The notes: generated by a model not told the origin, from the letters alone. A stretch of DNA of 64,000 nucleotides from Paenirhizobium selenitireducens ATCC BAA-1503 (GCF_000518785.1 NZ_JAEG01000002.1:310001-374000), one strand, 5' to 3'. Numbered from the stretch's first letter, positions 48,282-57,540 are shown. Translations and numbers: made by a program.

Positions 48282-48473
48282 ATGGCCGATCAGTCCGTAA
48301 ATGTCGCGAACTTTCCAGATTCAGGCTCGCCTGAGAGAGTGGCATTTAATCTTATGGACCGCATAATGTTTCGGGACAAAGATGAGCAATACAAAACTAA
48401 AGATGAGATAATTAATCTTTACGTTGACTGTCTTTGGGCAACGAAATCGAGGGAGCGAGACGGAGGCAGATAG
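48282..48473 (+). CDS. Small low-GC protein of unknown function
   Basis: 63 residues: begins MADQSVNVANFPDSGSPERV, with a central ALNLMDRI-like helix and a conserved-looking YVDCLWA segment. The ATG has GGAGG 7 bases upstream. Base composition is clearly lower in GC than the neighbours (acaaaactaa, attaatcttt), which suggests acquisition or weak selection. I recall small proteins with a similar FP-SGSPERVA pattern in rhizobia but no function. The 145 bases upstream are also AT-rich. The 208 bases after it to the next gene show nothing recognised. Confidence 0.6.
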   Translation: MADQSVNVANFPDSGSPERVAFNLMDRIMFRDKDEQYKTKDEIINLYVDCLWATKSRERDGGR

Positions 48474-48681
48474 CCGCGTTGGTTTGAAGGCAAATAGGCG
48501 GCTTCACGCGCAGTACGCGGGCAGCGCAGTCTCCGATACGAGCCAGTCAGTTTGCTGTCCGCATCTGAGGCTCTCCATAGCGAAGCATCGCCACAAGCGT
48601 CGGCAGGGATCACTTCCAGCCCCGCCCTCCCTTGACCTTGCTCTGCTTTGCCAACATTCTGAGGGCGAAGGGAGAGCTTCC

Positions 48682-49086
48682 ATGTTCGCCAGATCTCTGA
48701 TCCGCACCGCGCTTGCACTCGCCGCCCTGCTCCCGCTCGCCATTGCGACCGAGGCGGCTGCCGGCACGCCGTCCTGCGAACAGGTGACGGGGACGGTATC
48801 CAGCCGTCTTGCCCAGAACATGCGAAGCTTCCTCGACATGGACCTGTCGATCGCCGACTTCGGCATCATCTCGGAGAGCCGGCTGGAGCCGCGGGACGGA
48901 ACTCACCGTGTCGAGCGGCGCTATTGCCAGGCGAAGGTGACCATGACCGACGGGGAGCGCCGCCAGCTCTGGTTCCTGATCGAGAGCGACTGGGGCTATG
49001 CCGGCCTCGGCTCGTCGGTCGAGTTCTGCGTGAGCGGCCTTGATCCGTGGCACGTCTACGGCGCGCACTGCAAGTCGCTGCGCTAA
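48682..49086 (+). CDS. Small secreted protein of unknown function
   Basis: 134 residues. A Sec signal (LIRTALALAALLPLAIATEAAA, cleavage near 27) then a compact domain with four Cys (CEQVTG, YCQAKVT, EFCVSG, HCKSLR), likely forming two disulfides in the periplasm. The aromatic cluster LWFLIESDWGYAG is notable. GGGAG precedes the ATG. No family recognised. It converges with the flippase-like gene, 1 base apart. Confidence 0.72.
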   Translation: MFARSLIRTALALAALLPLAIATEAAAGTPSCEQVTGTVSSRLAQNMRSFLDMDLSIADFGIISESRLEPRDGTHRVERRYCQAKVTMTDGERRQLWFLIESDWGYAGLGSSVEFCVSGLDPWHVYGAHCKSLR

Positions 49087-49087
49087 C

Positions 49088-50041
49088 TCAGACCTCGCCG
49101 TCGCCACCCGGCTCTTGGCCCGCACGGAACTGCGTGCGTTCGAAGATCGGAATGACCAAGAGCGCGATCGCCAGCGGAATGAGCAGGTAGAACAGGCGGA
49201 ACACCAGGAGCGCAGCAATGACGTCCGCCTGGTCCATTTCCGGCAGCCCCATGACGAAGACCAGTTCGAGCACGCCGAGCCCGCCCGGCGCGTGCGAGAT
49301 CAGGGCGGCCGAGAACGACACCAGGAAGATGCCGAGCACGACGACGAAACCCGGATTGCCGAGCTCCGGGAGGGCAAAATAGATGATGCCGGCGGCGCCG
49401 ATCAGTTCCATCGGGCCGACCAGCAACTGCGACAGAACGACGGGCGGTGCCGGATAGGTGACCTGGAAGGTGCCGATGCGCAGGGGCCGGAGCCTCAGCA
49501 TGCTGGCGATCGTATAGAGGCCGACGAGACCAAGGATGACGCGGCCGGTCGCCATCGACGCGCCGATCGGCAGGAGGTCGCCGAAGCGCCCGGTAATATC
49601 CGGCTCCCAGACGAGAACGAGACCGGTGAGAAGCAGTGCGCCGAGCAGGAAGGTGAAGGAGCACAGCGCAATCAGACCGCCAATCTCGCGCGCATCGAGC
49701 CCCTTGGACGAATAGGCCCGGTAGCGCACCATGCCGCCCGAAATGACCGAGGCGCCGACGTTGTGGGACAGCGCATAGGCGGTGAAGGAGGCGAGCGCGA
49801 TAAACAGCCAGTTGACCTTGCGGTCGAGATGCATCAGCGCGATACGATCGTACCCGGCCAGCGCGGCATAGGCGACCAGCGAACATAGACCCGCCAGCAC
49901 CCAGTCATGCGTGGCTATCTGGGAAAGGCTGTCATGCAGGTCGTCGAGTGACAGCCCACGCAATTCCTTGTAAAGAAGCCAAGCGGATACCGCGATCGTC
50001 GCGGCGCCCACCACAGGCCAGAAATATTTCTTCAGGGTCAT
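49088..50041 (-). CDS. YbhN/UPF0104 flippase-like membrane protein
   Basis: 317 residues with about eight membrane spans. Conserved landmarks of the lysylphosphatidylglycerol synthase transmembrane family are ALSHNVGASVISGGMVRYRAY and SFSAALISHAPGGLGVLELVF. Proteins of this family flip phospholipids or polyprenyl carriers. No catalytic synthase domain is attached, so it would act as a transporter only. Divergent from the RNase T2 gene, 86 bases apart. Confidence 0.85.
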   Translation of the reverse strand: MTLKKYFWPVVGAATIAVSAWLLYKELRGLSLDDLHDSLSQIATHDWVLAGLCSLVAYAALAGYDRIALMHLDRKVNWLFIALASFTAYALSHNVGASVISGGMVRYRAYSSKGLDAREIGGLIALCSFTFLLGALLLTGLVLVWEPDITGRFGDLLPIGASMATGRVILGLVGLYTIASMLRLRPLRIGTFQVTYPAPPVVLSQLLVGPMELIGAAGIIYFALPELGNPGFVVVLGIFLVSFSAALISHAPGGLGVLELVFVMGLPEMDQADVIAALLVFRLFYLLIPLAIALLVIPIFERTQFRAGQEPGGDGEV

Positions 50042-50127
50042 CCAGTCTTGCCGATCATCTCTCCCCGATACCGAGCGCGCTGCCGCCAGACCGCTGGCGA
50101 CCTGCCCATTTTGGAGATGAAGGATTA

Positions 50128-50787
50128 ATGGTTCAACCTGCCCGGACGGTATTTGGACTTTTCCTGGCCACTTTCGTCTGGCTCGGCGCTGGCGTGGCGC
50201 ACAGCGAGGACCGCGGGCGCGATTTTGATTTCTACGTGCTGTCGCTTTCCTGGTCGCCGACCTTCTGCGCCACCGGGAAGGCGGCGCAGAACCGCGACCA
50301 GTGCGGCACCACCCGCGCGTTCGGCCTGATCGTCCACGGGCTGTGGCCGCAATACGAACGGGGATATCCCCAATCCTGTCCGAGCGACCAGCCGGGCCGG
50401 GTACCGTCGAGCCTCGGACGCCAGTATCTCGACATCATGCCGTCCATGGGCCTGATCGGTCACCAGTGGCGCAAGCACGGCACCTGTTCCGGCCTCAGCC
50501 AGCAGGACTATTTTTCCGCCATGCGCAAAGCCTTTGAGCGCGTGACGATACCGCCTGCGCTCAAGCACACATCGAAGGAGACGAAGGTCCGGCCGGAGGA
50601 TCTCGAGCGTCAGTTCGTTTCCGCCAACCAGGGCCTGAGCCCGCGCGGCATCGCCGTCACCTGCGAGGCAGGCAAGCTGGACGAAGTGCAGATCTGCCTG
50701 ACCCGGGATCTTCGCTTCCGCGCCTGCCCTCAGGTCGATGGAAACGGCTGCCGCCAGGGCCGGATCACCGTTCCACCCATCGACTGA
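50128..50787 (+). CDS. Ribonuclease T2 family protein
   Basis: 219 residues with a signal sequence (TVFGLFLATFVWLGAGVAHS), so periplasmic. The two catalytic segments are FGLIVHGLWP (His70) and GHQWRKHGTCSG (His117). In most T2 enzymes the second segment reads HEWxKHG, where Glu assists catalysis; here it is Gln113. AAGGA precedes the ATG at 50128; the frame upstream is not coding. Likely role is salvage of external RNA. Confidence 0.9.
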   Translation: MVQPARTVFGLFLATFVWLGAGVAHSEDRGRDFDFYVLSLSWSPTFCATGKAAQNRDQCGTTRAFGLIVHGLWPQYERGYPQSCPSDQPGRVPSSLGRQYLDIMPSMGLIGHQWRKHGTCSGLSQQDYFSAMRKAFERVTIPPALKHTSKETKVRPEDLERQFVSANQGLSPRGIAVTCEAGKLDEVQICLTRDLRFRACPQVDGNGCRQGRITVPPID

Positions 50788-50835
50788 GCGCACGCGCTTC
50801 CCGCACGCTTGAGAATCACAACCAGGACCACACCG

Positions 50836-51432
50836 ATGAAACTGTTCAGTTCGCCGACCTCTCCCTACTCCGCCAAGGTCCGCATGGCGGCTCACCATCT
50901 CGACATCGCCATCGACGACGTGGTGGTCAACACCTCCGACAACCCGCCCGAACTGATCGGGAGCAATCCGCTCGGCAAGATCCCGACCCTGGTGACAGAT
51001 GAAGGCCAGGCGATCTTCGACAGCCGCGCGATCATGCACTACCTGCACAGAAGCGCAAAAGGGCGGCTCTATCCGAAGAAGGACGACAAGCGGACCGAGG
51101 CCGAAGTGCTCGAGGCGCTCTGCGACGGTATCAACGACTGCCTGCTGGCGATCGTCTACGAGAAGCGCTTCCGGCCGCCGGAACTGGTGAGCCAGGACGC
51201 CATCGATCGCCAATGGGCCAAGGTGGAGCGCAGTCTCGACTATCTGAATGCCAACATGCCGAAATTCGGCAAGTCGCTGCATGGCGGCCATTTTGCTCTG
51301 GCCTCCCTGCTCGGCTATCTGATGCTGCGTTTTCCCGGCGAATGGGAGAACGGCCGTACGCGCCTGGCCGCCTGGCCTGGCAAGTTTTCCGAGCGCTTCA
51401 AGGCCTACGGAGAATTCCGTCCGCAAACGTGA
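50836..51432 (+). CDS. Glutathione S-transferase family protein
   Basis: 198 residues. The thioredoxin-fold N-domain opens MKLFSSPTSPYSAKVRMAAH, with Ser at the catalytic position and the SNPLGKIPTLV then IFDSRAIMHYL glutathione-binding motifs. The helical C-domain follows. The ATG at 50836 has AGGACC upstream. It probably detoxifies electrophiles; the substrate is not known. It lies 48 bases after the RNase T2 gene and ends with a terminator. Confidence 0.9.
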   Translation: MKLFSSPTSPYSAKVRMAAHHLDIAIDDVVVNTSDNPPELIGSNPLGKIPTLVTDEGQAIFDSRAIMHYLHRSAKGRLYPKKDDKRTEAEVLEALCDGINDCLLAIVYEKRFRPPELVSQDAIDRQWAKVERSLDYLNANMPKFGKSLHGGHFALASLLGYLMLRFPGEWENGRTRLAAWPGKFSERFKAYGEFRPQT

Positions 51433-51460
51433 CCAAGCCGCAAAAGCATGACGCGCAAAC

Positions 51461-51488
51461 AAAAAAGCCGGGCTTGCGCCCGGCTTTT
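51461..51488. terminator. Bidirectional intrinsic terminator
   Basis: GCCGGGC (51467-51473) pairs with GCCCGGC (51478-51484) around TTGC. Six A precede and four T follow. It ends the glutathione transferase gene and the convergent beta-barrel gene. Confidence 0.87.
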
Positions 51489-51510
51489 CCGTATTCTTCG
51501 TTCGTTCAGA

Positions 51511-52152
51511 TCAGAACTTCATGCCGATACCGACCTTGACCGAATGGTCGTCGAAACCGCGCGATACCGTGGCGCCGTCGATGTCGAAGTCACGCGAAGC
51601 GTAGTCGGTGTAACGATATTCGACGCGTGCCATGATGTTGTCGGTGACGAGGGCTTCGACACCGGCACCGACGGTGTAACCCATGGCGGCCTTGGAGTCT
51701 TCGTCGGTCGCGCTCTCGATCGTGTGGTTCGCGGCGGCAACACCACCGGTCGCATAGACCAGGAACGGGTTCATGTCGTAACCGACACGGGCGCGGAGCG
51801 AGCCGTTGACACCCTGGGTGCCGGTCAGGCCTGCGCCGGCAGAACCGTCTTCGCCGTTGTAGCCGACGTCTGCTTCAGCACCGTAAACGATCTGGCCGTT
51901 CTGCATGTTGTAACCGCCGTAAAGCGTGCCGCCGACAGCATTGGCGTCACGTTCGTCGCTGCCACCGAAACGGCCCCAGTCATAGGTGACCGCGCCACCG
52001 ACATAGGCACCGCCCCAGCCGGTCGGAGCGGCATAGGTTTCGGTTGCGGCCGGAGCTTCCGGAATCTGGTCGACGGCGTCGGCTGCGTTGGCAACCTGAA
52101 GCGCCATCATGCTCGTGGCGGAAGCCAGAAGAATCATAGTGAGGGTACGCAT
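51511..52152 (-). CDS. Outer membrane beta-barrel protein, RopB/Omp25-like
   Basis: 213 residues. A signal peptide (MRTLTMILLASATSMMALQV then ANAADA) is followed by a Pro-rich linker (DQIPEAPAATE) and an eight-strand barrel with GWGGAYVGGAVTYDWG, ARVGYDMNPFLVYATGG and a C-terminal Phe (VKVGIGMKF), the sorting signal for outer membrane proteins. This is the Omp25/Omp31/RopB family of rhizobia and Brucella. AAAGGAGA precedes the ATG. The 364-base upstream gap suggests its own strongly controlled promoter. Confidence 0.9.
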   Translation of the reverse strand: MRTLTMILLASATSMMALQVANAADAVDQIPEAPAATETYAAPTGWGGAYVGGAVTYDWGRFGGSDERDANAVGGTLYGGYNMQNGQIVYGAEADVGYNGEDGSAGAGLTGTQGVNGSLRARVGYDMNPFLVYATGGVAAANHTIESATDEDSKAAMGYTVGAGVEALVTDNIMARVEYRYTDYASRDFDIDGATVSRGFDDHSVKVGIGMKF

Positions 52153-52516
52153 ACTTGTCTCCTTTCAGTTCCCAGCCGCGTCAGAAACAATCTGGCGACA
52201 GCCTGAACGATCGATGTAAATCCCTGCCCGTTCCGAACTAAACATGGAGGCCAATTGAGGAGTTGAAAGAGCCGAAATATGAATTCATTGTGGCGCGTGC
52301 GTGACGAAAATTGGATGTTGCTTAACAGCAACAAACTTTTCATTAACCATAACAAGGTGTAAACGCAGATATACTAAGAATAATAGCAGTTAAACTGAAA
52401 TTAGTTCCAATTATACGCTTTCAAACATGAAGAAAAGAAATAGCGAATCCCTATGCAAACTGCGGCGGGCCATCCTATATGCCAAGCATAACCGCATAGA
52501 ACCAAGTCAGATCGCT
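52153..52516. other. AT-rich intergenic region with a 6-4-6 palindrome
   Basis: 364 bases between the divergent barrel and SDR genes. It is much richer in A and T than the surroundings (for example taagaataatagcagttaaa) and holds the inverted repeat GTTGCT-TAAC-AGCAAC (52317-52332). An open frame runs into the SDR gene from 52427, but the family start is at 52517. It likely contains both promoters. No RNA gene was recognised. Confidence 0.6.
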
Positions 52517-53284
52517 ATGGAAAACAACATTCCGAAGACGGCCCTCATCACCGGTTCGGCAAAGAGACTTGGGCGCGCAATTGCTCTCGACTTGGCCAGC
52601 CACGGTTTTGCCATCGCAGTGCATGCCAACCACTCGGAAGACGAGGCGGAGAGCCTTGCGGGGGAGATTCGTGGCCTGGGCGGCCGGGCGACCGCATTGC
52701 AGGCCGACCTTCGGGACCTCGACGCCACGGCCCGGCTGCTGCCGGATGCCGCCGCTGCGCTCGGACCGATCGGCCTGCTCGTCAACAATGCTTCCGTCTT
52801 TCTGGACGACAGCGCGGAGGCCTTCGACGCCGAGATCTTCGACCAGCATTTCGCCCTGCATGTGCGGGCGCCGGCGATTCTCGCTTCCGCGCTGTTTCAG
52901 CAGCTTCCGGCCGATCGCGAGGGGCTGATCGTCAATATCATCGACCAGCGGGTGCTGGCGCCGACGCCGCGCTTCTTTTCCTACGGCCTGTCGAAAGCCA
53001 CGCTGTTCGCCGCAACGCATACAATGGCGCAGGCCTTCGCACCGCGGATTCGCGTCAACGGCATCGGCCCGGGGCCGACGCTGAAGAGCGCGCGGCAGGC
53101 GCAGGAGGACTTCCAGGCACAGATCAACGCCCTGCCGCTCGAACGCGGGCCGGAACTCGGGGAATTCGGCCGGACGATCCGCTTTCTTTTTGACACGCCG
53201 TCGATCACCGGCCAAATGATTGCGCTCGATGGCGGACAGCATCTCGCCTGGCGTGGAGCCGGTGCAACGGAGATCAAGGAATGA
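52517..53284 (+). CDS. SDR oxidoreductase, pteridine reductase-like
   Basis: 255 residues. The NADP motif reads [11 protein letters not shown], with Arg in place of the second Gly, the signature of pteridine reductase (PTR1) and FolM rather than ordinary SDRs. NNAS, the catalytic YGLSK (Tyr and Lys), and IGPGPTLKS follow. Likely activity is reduction of dihydrobiopterin, dihydromonapterin or folate. The ATG at 52517 gives the family length; 30 more codons upstream are open. The stop overlaps uvrC (ATGA). Confidence 0.87.
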   Translation: MENNIPKTALITGSAKRLGRAIALDLASHGFAIAVHANHSEDEAESLAGEIRGLGGRATALQADLRDLDATARLLPDAAAALGPIGLLVNNASVFLDDSAEAFDAEIFDQHFALHVRAPAILASALFQQLPADREGLIVNIIDQRVLAPTPRFFSYGLSKATLFAATHTMAQAFAPRIRVNGIGPGPTLKSARQAQEDFQAQINALPLERGPELGEFGRTIRFLFDTPSITGQMIALDGGQHLAWRGAGATEIKE

Positions 53285-55305
53285 CCGGAGGAAAGCTGCC
53301 GGACGGCGGCATTCTCTATGACGGAACGGAAGAGGACGACGACATCGTCGTCGAGAGCGATGCGCCGCGCGCGGTGCTGAGCGTCGACTGGAGCGTGACC
53401 AACGTCAACGAAACCGGCCTTGTCGGCGCCGAGCTGATCGGCGAGTTCGTCAAGCAGTTGCCCAACAGTCCGGGCGTCTACCGCATGCTCAATGCCGAGG
53501 GGGATGTGCTTTACGTCGGCAAGGCGCGCAGCCTGAAGAAGCGCGTCACCAACTATGCACAGGGCCGGCTCCATTCCAACCGGCTGACGCGCATGGTGCG
53601 CGAGACGGCCAACATGGAATTCGTCACGACCCGGACCGAGGTCGAGGCGCTGCTGCTCGAAGCCAACCTGATCAAGCGGTTGCGACCGCGCTTCAACGTG
53701 CTGCTGCGCGACGACAAGAGCTTTCCCTATATCCTCATCACCGGCGACAGCCGGGCACCGGCGATCTACAAGCATCGCGGCGCGCGCGGCCGCAAGGGCG
53801 ACTATTTCGGCCCCTTCGCCTCCGCCAGCGCGGTTGGCCGCACGATCAATTCGTTGCAGCGGGCCTTCCTGCTTCGGACCTGTACCGACAGTGTCTTCGA
53901 AAGCCGCACCCGCCCCTGCCTGCTGTTCCAGATCAAGCGCTGTTCCGGTCCGTGCACCCACGAGATTTCGGAGACCGACTATGCCGAGCTGGTGCGCGAG
54001 GCGAAGGACTTCCTCTCGGGCAAGAGCCAGAACGTCAAGGCATCGATCGCAGCGGCGATGAACGAGGCGGCAGAGAATCTCGATTTCGAGCGCGCCGCCG
54101 TGTTTCGCGACCGCCTCGCCGGCCTCAGCCACGTGCAGAGCCATCAGGGCATCAACCCGGCCAATGTCGAGGAGGCGGACGTGTTCGCCATCCATCACGA
54201 GGGCGGGCTCACCTGCATCCAGGTGTTCTTCTTCCGCGCCGGGCAGAACTGGGGCAACCAGGCCTATTTCCCCAAGGCCGATCCACAGATGAGCAGCGCC
54301 GAGGTGCTCAACGCCTTCCTCGCGCAGTTTTATGACGACAAGCCCTGCCCGCGGCAGATCCTGCTGTCGGAAGTCATCGAGGAACAGAACCTGCTGGCGA
54401 CCGCGCTCACCGAGCGCGCCGGCTACAGGGTGCATATCCTCGTGCCGCAGCGCGGCGACAAGAAGGATGTCGTCGACCATGTGACCGCCAATGCGCGCGA
54501 GGCCCATGGCCGCAAGCTCGCCGAGACGGCATCGCAGGGACGCCTGCTTCAGGGTTTCGCCGAAACTTTCGGCCTGACCTACGTGCCGCGTCGCATCGAG
54601 ATCTACGACAACTCCCACATCATGGGCACCAATGCCGTGGGCGGCATGGTGGTCGCCGGGCCGGAAGGCTTCGTCAAGGGCCAGTACCGCAAGTTCAACA
54701 TCAAGTCGGAAGACATCACCCCGGGCGACGACTTCGGCATGATGCGCGAGGTGATGACACGCCGCTTCTCGCGTCTTCTCAAGGAAGAGGGAAAGCCCGA
54801 CCGCAGCGCGGCGCCGGACGACTCGGCCGACGCCGCTTTCCCCGCCTGGCCCGACGTGATCCTGATCGACGGCGGCCAGGGCCAGATGACAGCGGTGCGC
54901 GCCATTCTCGACGAACTCGGCATTTCCGACTGCGTCACCGCGATCGGCGTCGCCAAGGGTGTCGACCGCGATGCCGGGCGGGAACGGTTCTTCGCACTCG
55001 GCCGCCCGGACTTCACCCTGCCGCCGCGCGATCCGGTGCTCTATTTCATCCAGCGCCTGCGCGACGAGGCGCACCGCTTCGCCATCGGCTCGCACCGGGC
55101 ACGGCGCAAGAAGGAAATGGTGAAGAACCCGCTCGATGAGATCGCCGGCATCGGCCCGACGCGCAAGCGGGCGTTGCTGCAGCATTTCGGCACGGCCAAG
55201 GCGGTGTCGCGCGCCGCGGTTTCGGATCTCACGGCCGTCGAGGGCATTTCCGAGGCGGTTGCCAGGCTTATTTACAATCATTTCCACGAAAACGCCGCAG
55301 ATTGA
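53281..55305 (+). CDS. uvrC: UvrABC excinuclease subunit C
   Basis: Makes both incisions in nucleotide excision repair. 674 residues, a little longer than E. coli UvrC because of an acidic N-terminal extension (about 1-55, [11 protein letters not shown]). GIY-YIG nuclease: [25 protein letters not shown]. UvrBC interaction region near 250; RNase H-like domain with [11 protein letters not shown] and [11 protein letters not shown]-terminal helix-hairpin-helix pair ([18 protein letters not shown]). The start overlaps the SDR stop. Confidence 0.97.
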   Translation: MTGGKLPDGGILYDGTEEDDDIVVESDAPRAVLSVDWSVTNVNETGLVGAELIGEFVKQLPNSPGVYRMLNAEGDVLYVGKARSLKKRVTNYAQGRLHSNRLTRMVRETANMEFVTTRTEVEALLLEANLIKRLRPRFNVLLRDDKSFPYILITGDSRAPAIYKHRGARGRKGDYFGPFASASAVGRTINSLQRAFLLRTCTDSVFESRTRPCLLFQIKRCSGPCTHEISETDYAELVREAKDFLSGKSQNVKASIAAAMNEAAENLDFERAAVFRDRLAGLSHVQSHQGINPANVEEADVFAIHHEGGLTCIQVFFFRAGQNWGNQAYFPKADPQMSSAEVLNAFLAQFYDDKPCPRQILLSEVIEEQNLLATALTERAGYRVHILVPQRGDKKDVVDHVTANAREAHGRKLAETASQGRLLQGFAETFGLTYVPRRIEIYDNSHIMGTNAVGGMVVAGPEGFVKGQYRKFNIKSEDITPGDDFGMMREVMTRRFSRLLKEEGKPDRSAAPDDSADAAFPAWPDVILIDGGQGQMTAVRAILDELGISDCVTAIGVAKGVDRDAGRERFFALGRPDFTLPPRDPVLYFIQRLRDEAHRFAIGSHRARRKKEMVKNPLDEIAGIGPTRKRALLQHFGTAKAVSRAAVSDLTAVEGISEAVARLIYNHFHENAAD

Positions 55306-55423
55306 CGGCACCAAGCGTGCTTTCCTCGCTTGCCGCCTTAAAAACAATTAAGAAATCTTGTGTTGACGGTCGCGTCGGGAAACCGTCATCTACACTCGAA
55401 AATCATCCGACAGACAGGGCATC

Positions 55424-56005
55424 ATGGCTTCGCGCGCTTACAACATTCCGAATCTCCTGACCTACGCGCGCATTCTTGCCGTGCCGCTGATCGTCGTGTG
55501 CTTCTTCATCGAGGGCCGGCTGGAAAGTTCGGACTTCGCCCGCTGGACTGGCCTCGGCATCTTTATCGTCGCCTCGATAACCGACTATCTGGACGGCTAT
55601 CTCGCCCGCATCTGGAACCAGACCTCCAATATCGGCCGGATGCTCGATCCGATCGCCGACAAGCTTCTGGTCGCCTCGGTGCTGCTGCTGATGGCCGCCG
55701 ACGGCACCATTGCCGGATGGTCGCTCTGGGCCGCGATCACCATTCTCTGCCGCGAGATCCTCGTGTCGGGTCTGCGCGAATACCTTGCCGCGCTGAAGGT
55801 CAGCGTGCCGGTGACGCAGATCGCCAAGTGGAAGACCACCGCGCAGATGTTCGCCCTGGCCTTCCTGCTGGCCGGCCCGGCGGGCGACAAGGTCCTGCCC
55901 TACACGACCGAAATGGGCATTACGCTGCTGTGGATCGCGGCCGTCCTGACCTTCTACACCGGCTACGACTACTTCCGCGCCGGCGTGAAGCATATGGTGG
56001 ACTGA
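55424..56005 (+). CDS. pgsA: CDP-diacylglycerol-glycerol-3-phosphate 3-phosphatidyltransferase
   Basis: Commits CDP-diacylglycerol to phosphatidylglycerol at the inner membrane. 193 residues with about five to six membrane spans. The CDP-alcohol phosphatidyltransferase motif (DYLDGYLARIWNQTSNIGRMLD then PIAD) is complete, with all the metal-binding Asp. It follows uvrC by 118 bases, an order seen in many alphaproteobacteria, and precedes moaD by 2 bases. Confidence 0.95.
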   Translation: MASRAYNIPNLLTYARILAVPLIVVCFFIEGRLESSDFARWTGLGIFIVASITDYLDGYLARIWNQTSNIGRMLDPIADKLLVASVLLLMAADGTIAGWSLWAAITILCREILVSGLREYLAALKVSVPVTQIAKWKTTAQMFALAFLLAGPAGDKVLPYTTEMGITLLWIAAVLTFYTGYDYFRAGVKHMVD

Positions 56006-56007
56006 GG

Positions 56008-56262
56008 ATGACGAAGCTCGTCTATTTCGCCTGGGTCAGGGAGCGGATCGGCAAGGGCGAGGAAGAGATCGATCTTCCGGCCCATGTGAAGACCGCGGGC
56101 GACCTCATCGCCCATCTTGCGACGCTTGGCGAGGAATACGAGAACGCCCTGCAGTTTCCCAAGGCCATCCGCGTCGCGATCAACCAGGAGCATGTCGAGC
56201 ACGACGAGCCGATCGCCGGCGCCCGCGAGATCGGCCTCTTCCCGCCGATGACCGGCGGGTGA
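56008..56262 (+). CDS. moaD: Molybdopterin synthase sulfur carrier subunit
   Basis: Carries sulfur as a C-terminal thiocarboxylate for conversion of cyclic pyranopterin phosphate to molybdopterin. 84 residues with a ubiquitin-like fold (LVYFAWVRERIGKGEEEIDL) and the C-terminal FPPMTGG, where Gly-Gly is the functional end. TGAGG, part of the pgsA stop region, serves as ribosome site. moaE, its partner, lies 43 bases downstream. Confidence 0.94.
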   Translation: MTKLVYFAWVRERIGKGEEEIDLPAHVKTAGDLIAHLATLGEEYENALQFPKAIRVAINQEHVEHDEPIAGAREIGLFPPMTGG

Positions 56263-56305
56263 CATGGGCTCGCCGCATGGGCCTGCAAGCGGGAGAAGCG
56301 ATGAA

Positions 56306-56764
56306 ATGACCATGCCGACCGTGCGCGTCCAGAGCCAGGACTTCGACCTCTCCGCCGAGAGCCGGGCTCTCACCGAGGGCCGGGCCGATATCGGCGCGGT
56401 CGTTTCCTTCGTCGGCCTTTGCCGCGACGAGGCCGGCACGCTTTCGGCGCTGGAACTCGAACACTATCCCGGCATGGCCGAGGCCGAGATCCGGCGCATC
56501 GGCGAGATGGCCATCACCCGCTTCAACCTGATCGGCCTCACCGCCATCCACCGCTTCGGCCGCATCGCGCCGGGCGAGCAGATCGTGCTGGTGATCGCCA
56601 CCGCCCCGCATCGCCAGGCCGCCTTCGACGGGGCCAGTTTCATGATGGATTATCTCAAGACCTCGGCGCCCTTCTGGAAGAAGGAACACCGCAAGGACGG
56701 CACGGCCGGCGACTGGGTCTCGGCCAAGGATGCCGACGACCGCGCCCGCGACAAGTGGCGCTGA
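56306..56764 (+). CDS. moaE: Molybdopterin synthase catalytic subunit
   Basis: Forms the MoaD-MoaE heterotetramer and transfers two sulfurs. 152 residues. IGAVVSFVGLCRDE, LELEHYPGMAE, IHRFGRIAPGEQIVLV, and the catalytic MMDYLKTSAPFWKKE with Lys-Lys are typical. The ATG at 56306 has GGGAGA upstream; another ATG two codons later is possible. The cofactor it makes would serve the oxidoreductase at 45.1-47.2 kb. Confidence 0.94.
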   Translation: MTMPTVRVQSQDFDLSAESRALTEGRADIGAVVSFVGLCRDEAGTLSALELEHYPGMAEAEIRRIGEMAITRFNLIGLTAIHRFGRIAPGEQIVLVIATAPHRQAAFDGASFMMDYLKTSAPFWKKEHRKDGTAGDWVSAKDADDRARDKWR

Positions 56765-56790
56765 TCGGCCCCGCCTGATCCGACAGAGCT

Positions 56791-57540
56791 TCAAATCCGG
56801 TAGAGGTAAAGCCGCGTCTTCCTCGTGTCATCGACCTCGACGACCGCATCCGGCTCCACGTCGGGCACGGCAAAGCTGTTGCTGACGAACAGCGTCCCCG
56901 GCCGCATCTCGGCCTTGGCTTTCAGGAACATCCTCGGCATCGGCACCGGTGAGAGGAAGCAATAGACGACGTCGTGGGCCGACAGGTCTTCGTCCCAGAT
57001 ACTGCGATAGGCAAACTCGGCATTGGGCAGACGCTGCAGCATCAACCGGATCCGCGATGCCAGGAACACCAGCGGTGCGGTTTCCACGCCGCGGGCGCGA
57101 AGCCCCGGATGGGCGTCTGCCAGGAAGGTGACCACGCCGCCCATGCCGCTGCCGAGATCGACGAAGGAGGTCGCCTTTTGCTCCGAGACGATCGTGTCCA
57201 AGGCCTGCCAGGTCTTGCGGTTGGTGAGGTAGAGCGGCACCTGCTCGGACGCGCTGTTCCAGTAGATCAGGGCGCAGACGATAAAGGCGGCAAGATAGGC
57301 CCAGGCCGGCACCACGGCATTATACGCGGCCGCGAGCGGCAGCAGGATCTGGATGGGGATCCAGAACGGCGACAGGCCGAGCAGCCTGCCGAGCAGCGCC
57401 GCGACAAGACCCTGGGCGACCAGCAGCAGTGGCCCGCCGACCGGGATGGACTCCCGCAGCCACAGCACGAGCGCCAGAACGAGGCCCTGCGAGACGAGGA
57501 CCTTCAGCCAAGGGATCAATTGCCGGCGAATGCTGTTCAT
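56791..57540 (-). CDS. Membrane-anchored SAM-dependent methyltransferase-like protein
   Basis: 249 residues. Four hydrophobic spans fill the first about 95 residues (WLKVLVSQGLVLALVLWLRE; LLLVAQGLVAALLGRLLG; WIPIQILLPLAAAYNAVVP; AWAYLAAFIVCALIYW). A cytosolic methyltransferase domain follows: SFVDLGSGMGGVVTFLADAH, then VVYCFLSPVPMPRM in place of the usual motif IV. The start ATG opens MNSIRRQL; the frame upstream is not typical. The combination suggests a lipid or quinone substrate. Converges with moaE. Confidence 0.8.
   Translation of the reverse strand: MNSIRRQLIPWLKVLVSQGLVLALVLWLRESIPVGGPLLLVAQGLVAALLGRLLGLSPFWIPIQILLPLAAAYNAVVPAWAYLAAFIVCALIYWNSASEQVPLYLTNRKTWQALDTIVSEQKATSFVDLGSGMGGVVTFLADAHPGLRARGVETAPLVFLASRIRLMLQRLPNAEFAYRSIWDEDLSAHDVVYCFLSPVPMPRMFLKAKAEMRPGTLFVSNSFAVPDVEPDAVVEVDDTRKTRLYLYRI

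Noticed and set aside
48474-48681. Possible tRNA or small RNA in the gap after the low-GC gene
   Set aside because: No cloverleaf, T-loop consensus or terminator was found on reading both strands.
52981-55347. A 788-codon frame opposite uvrC, and similar frames opposite parC (17156-19228), ppk (36603-38627), glyA-ribD (2717-4762) and aspS (23203-25038)
   Set aside because: Same reason: antisense to well-identified genes, no ribosome site, no recognisable domain.
55306-55423. Hairpin CAAGCG...CGCTTG after uvrC as terminator
   Set aside because: The stem is only about 6 bp with a 9-base loop, and no T run follows directly.
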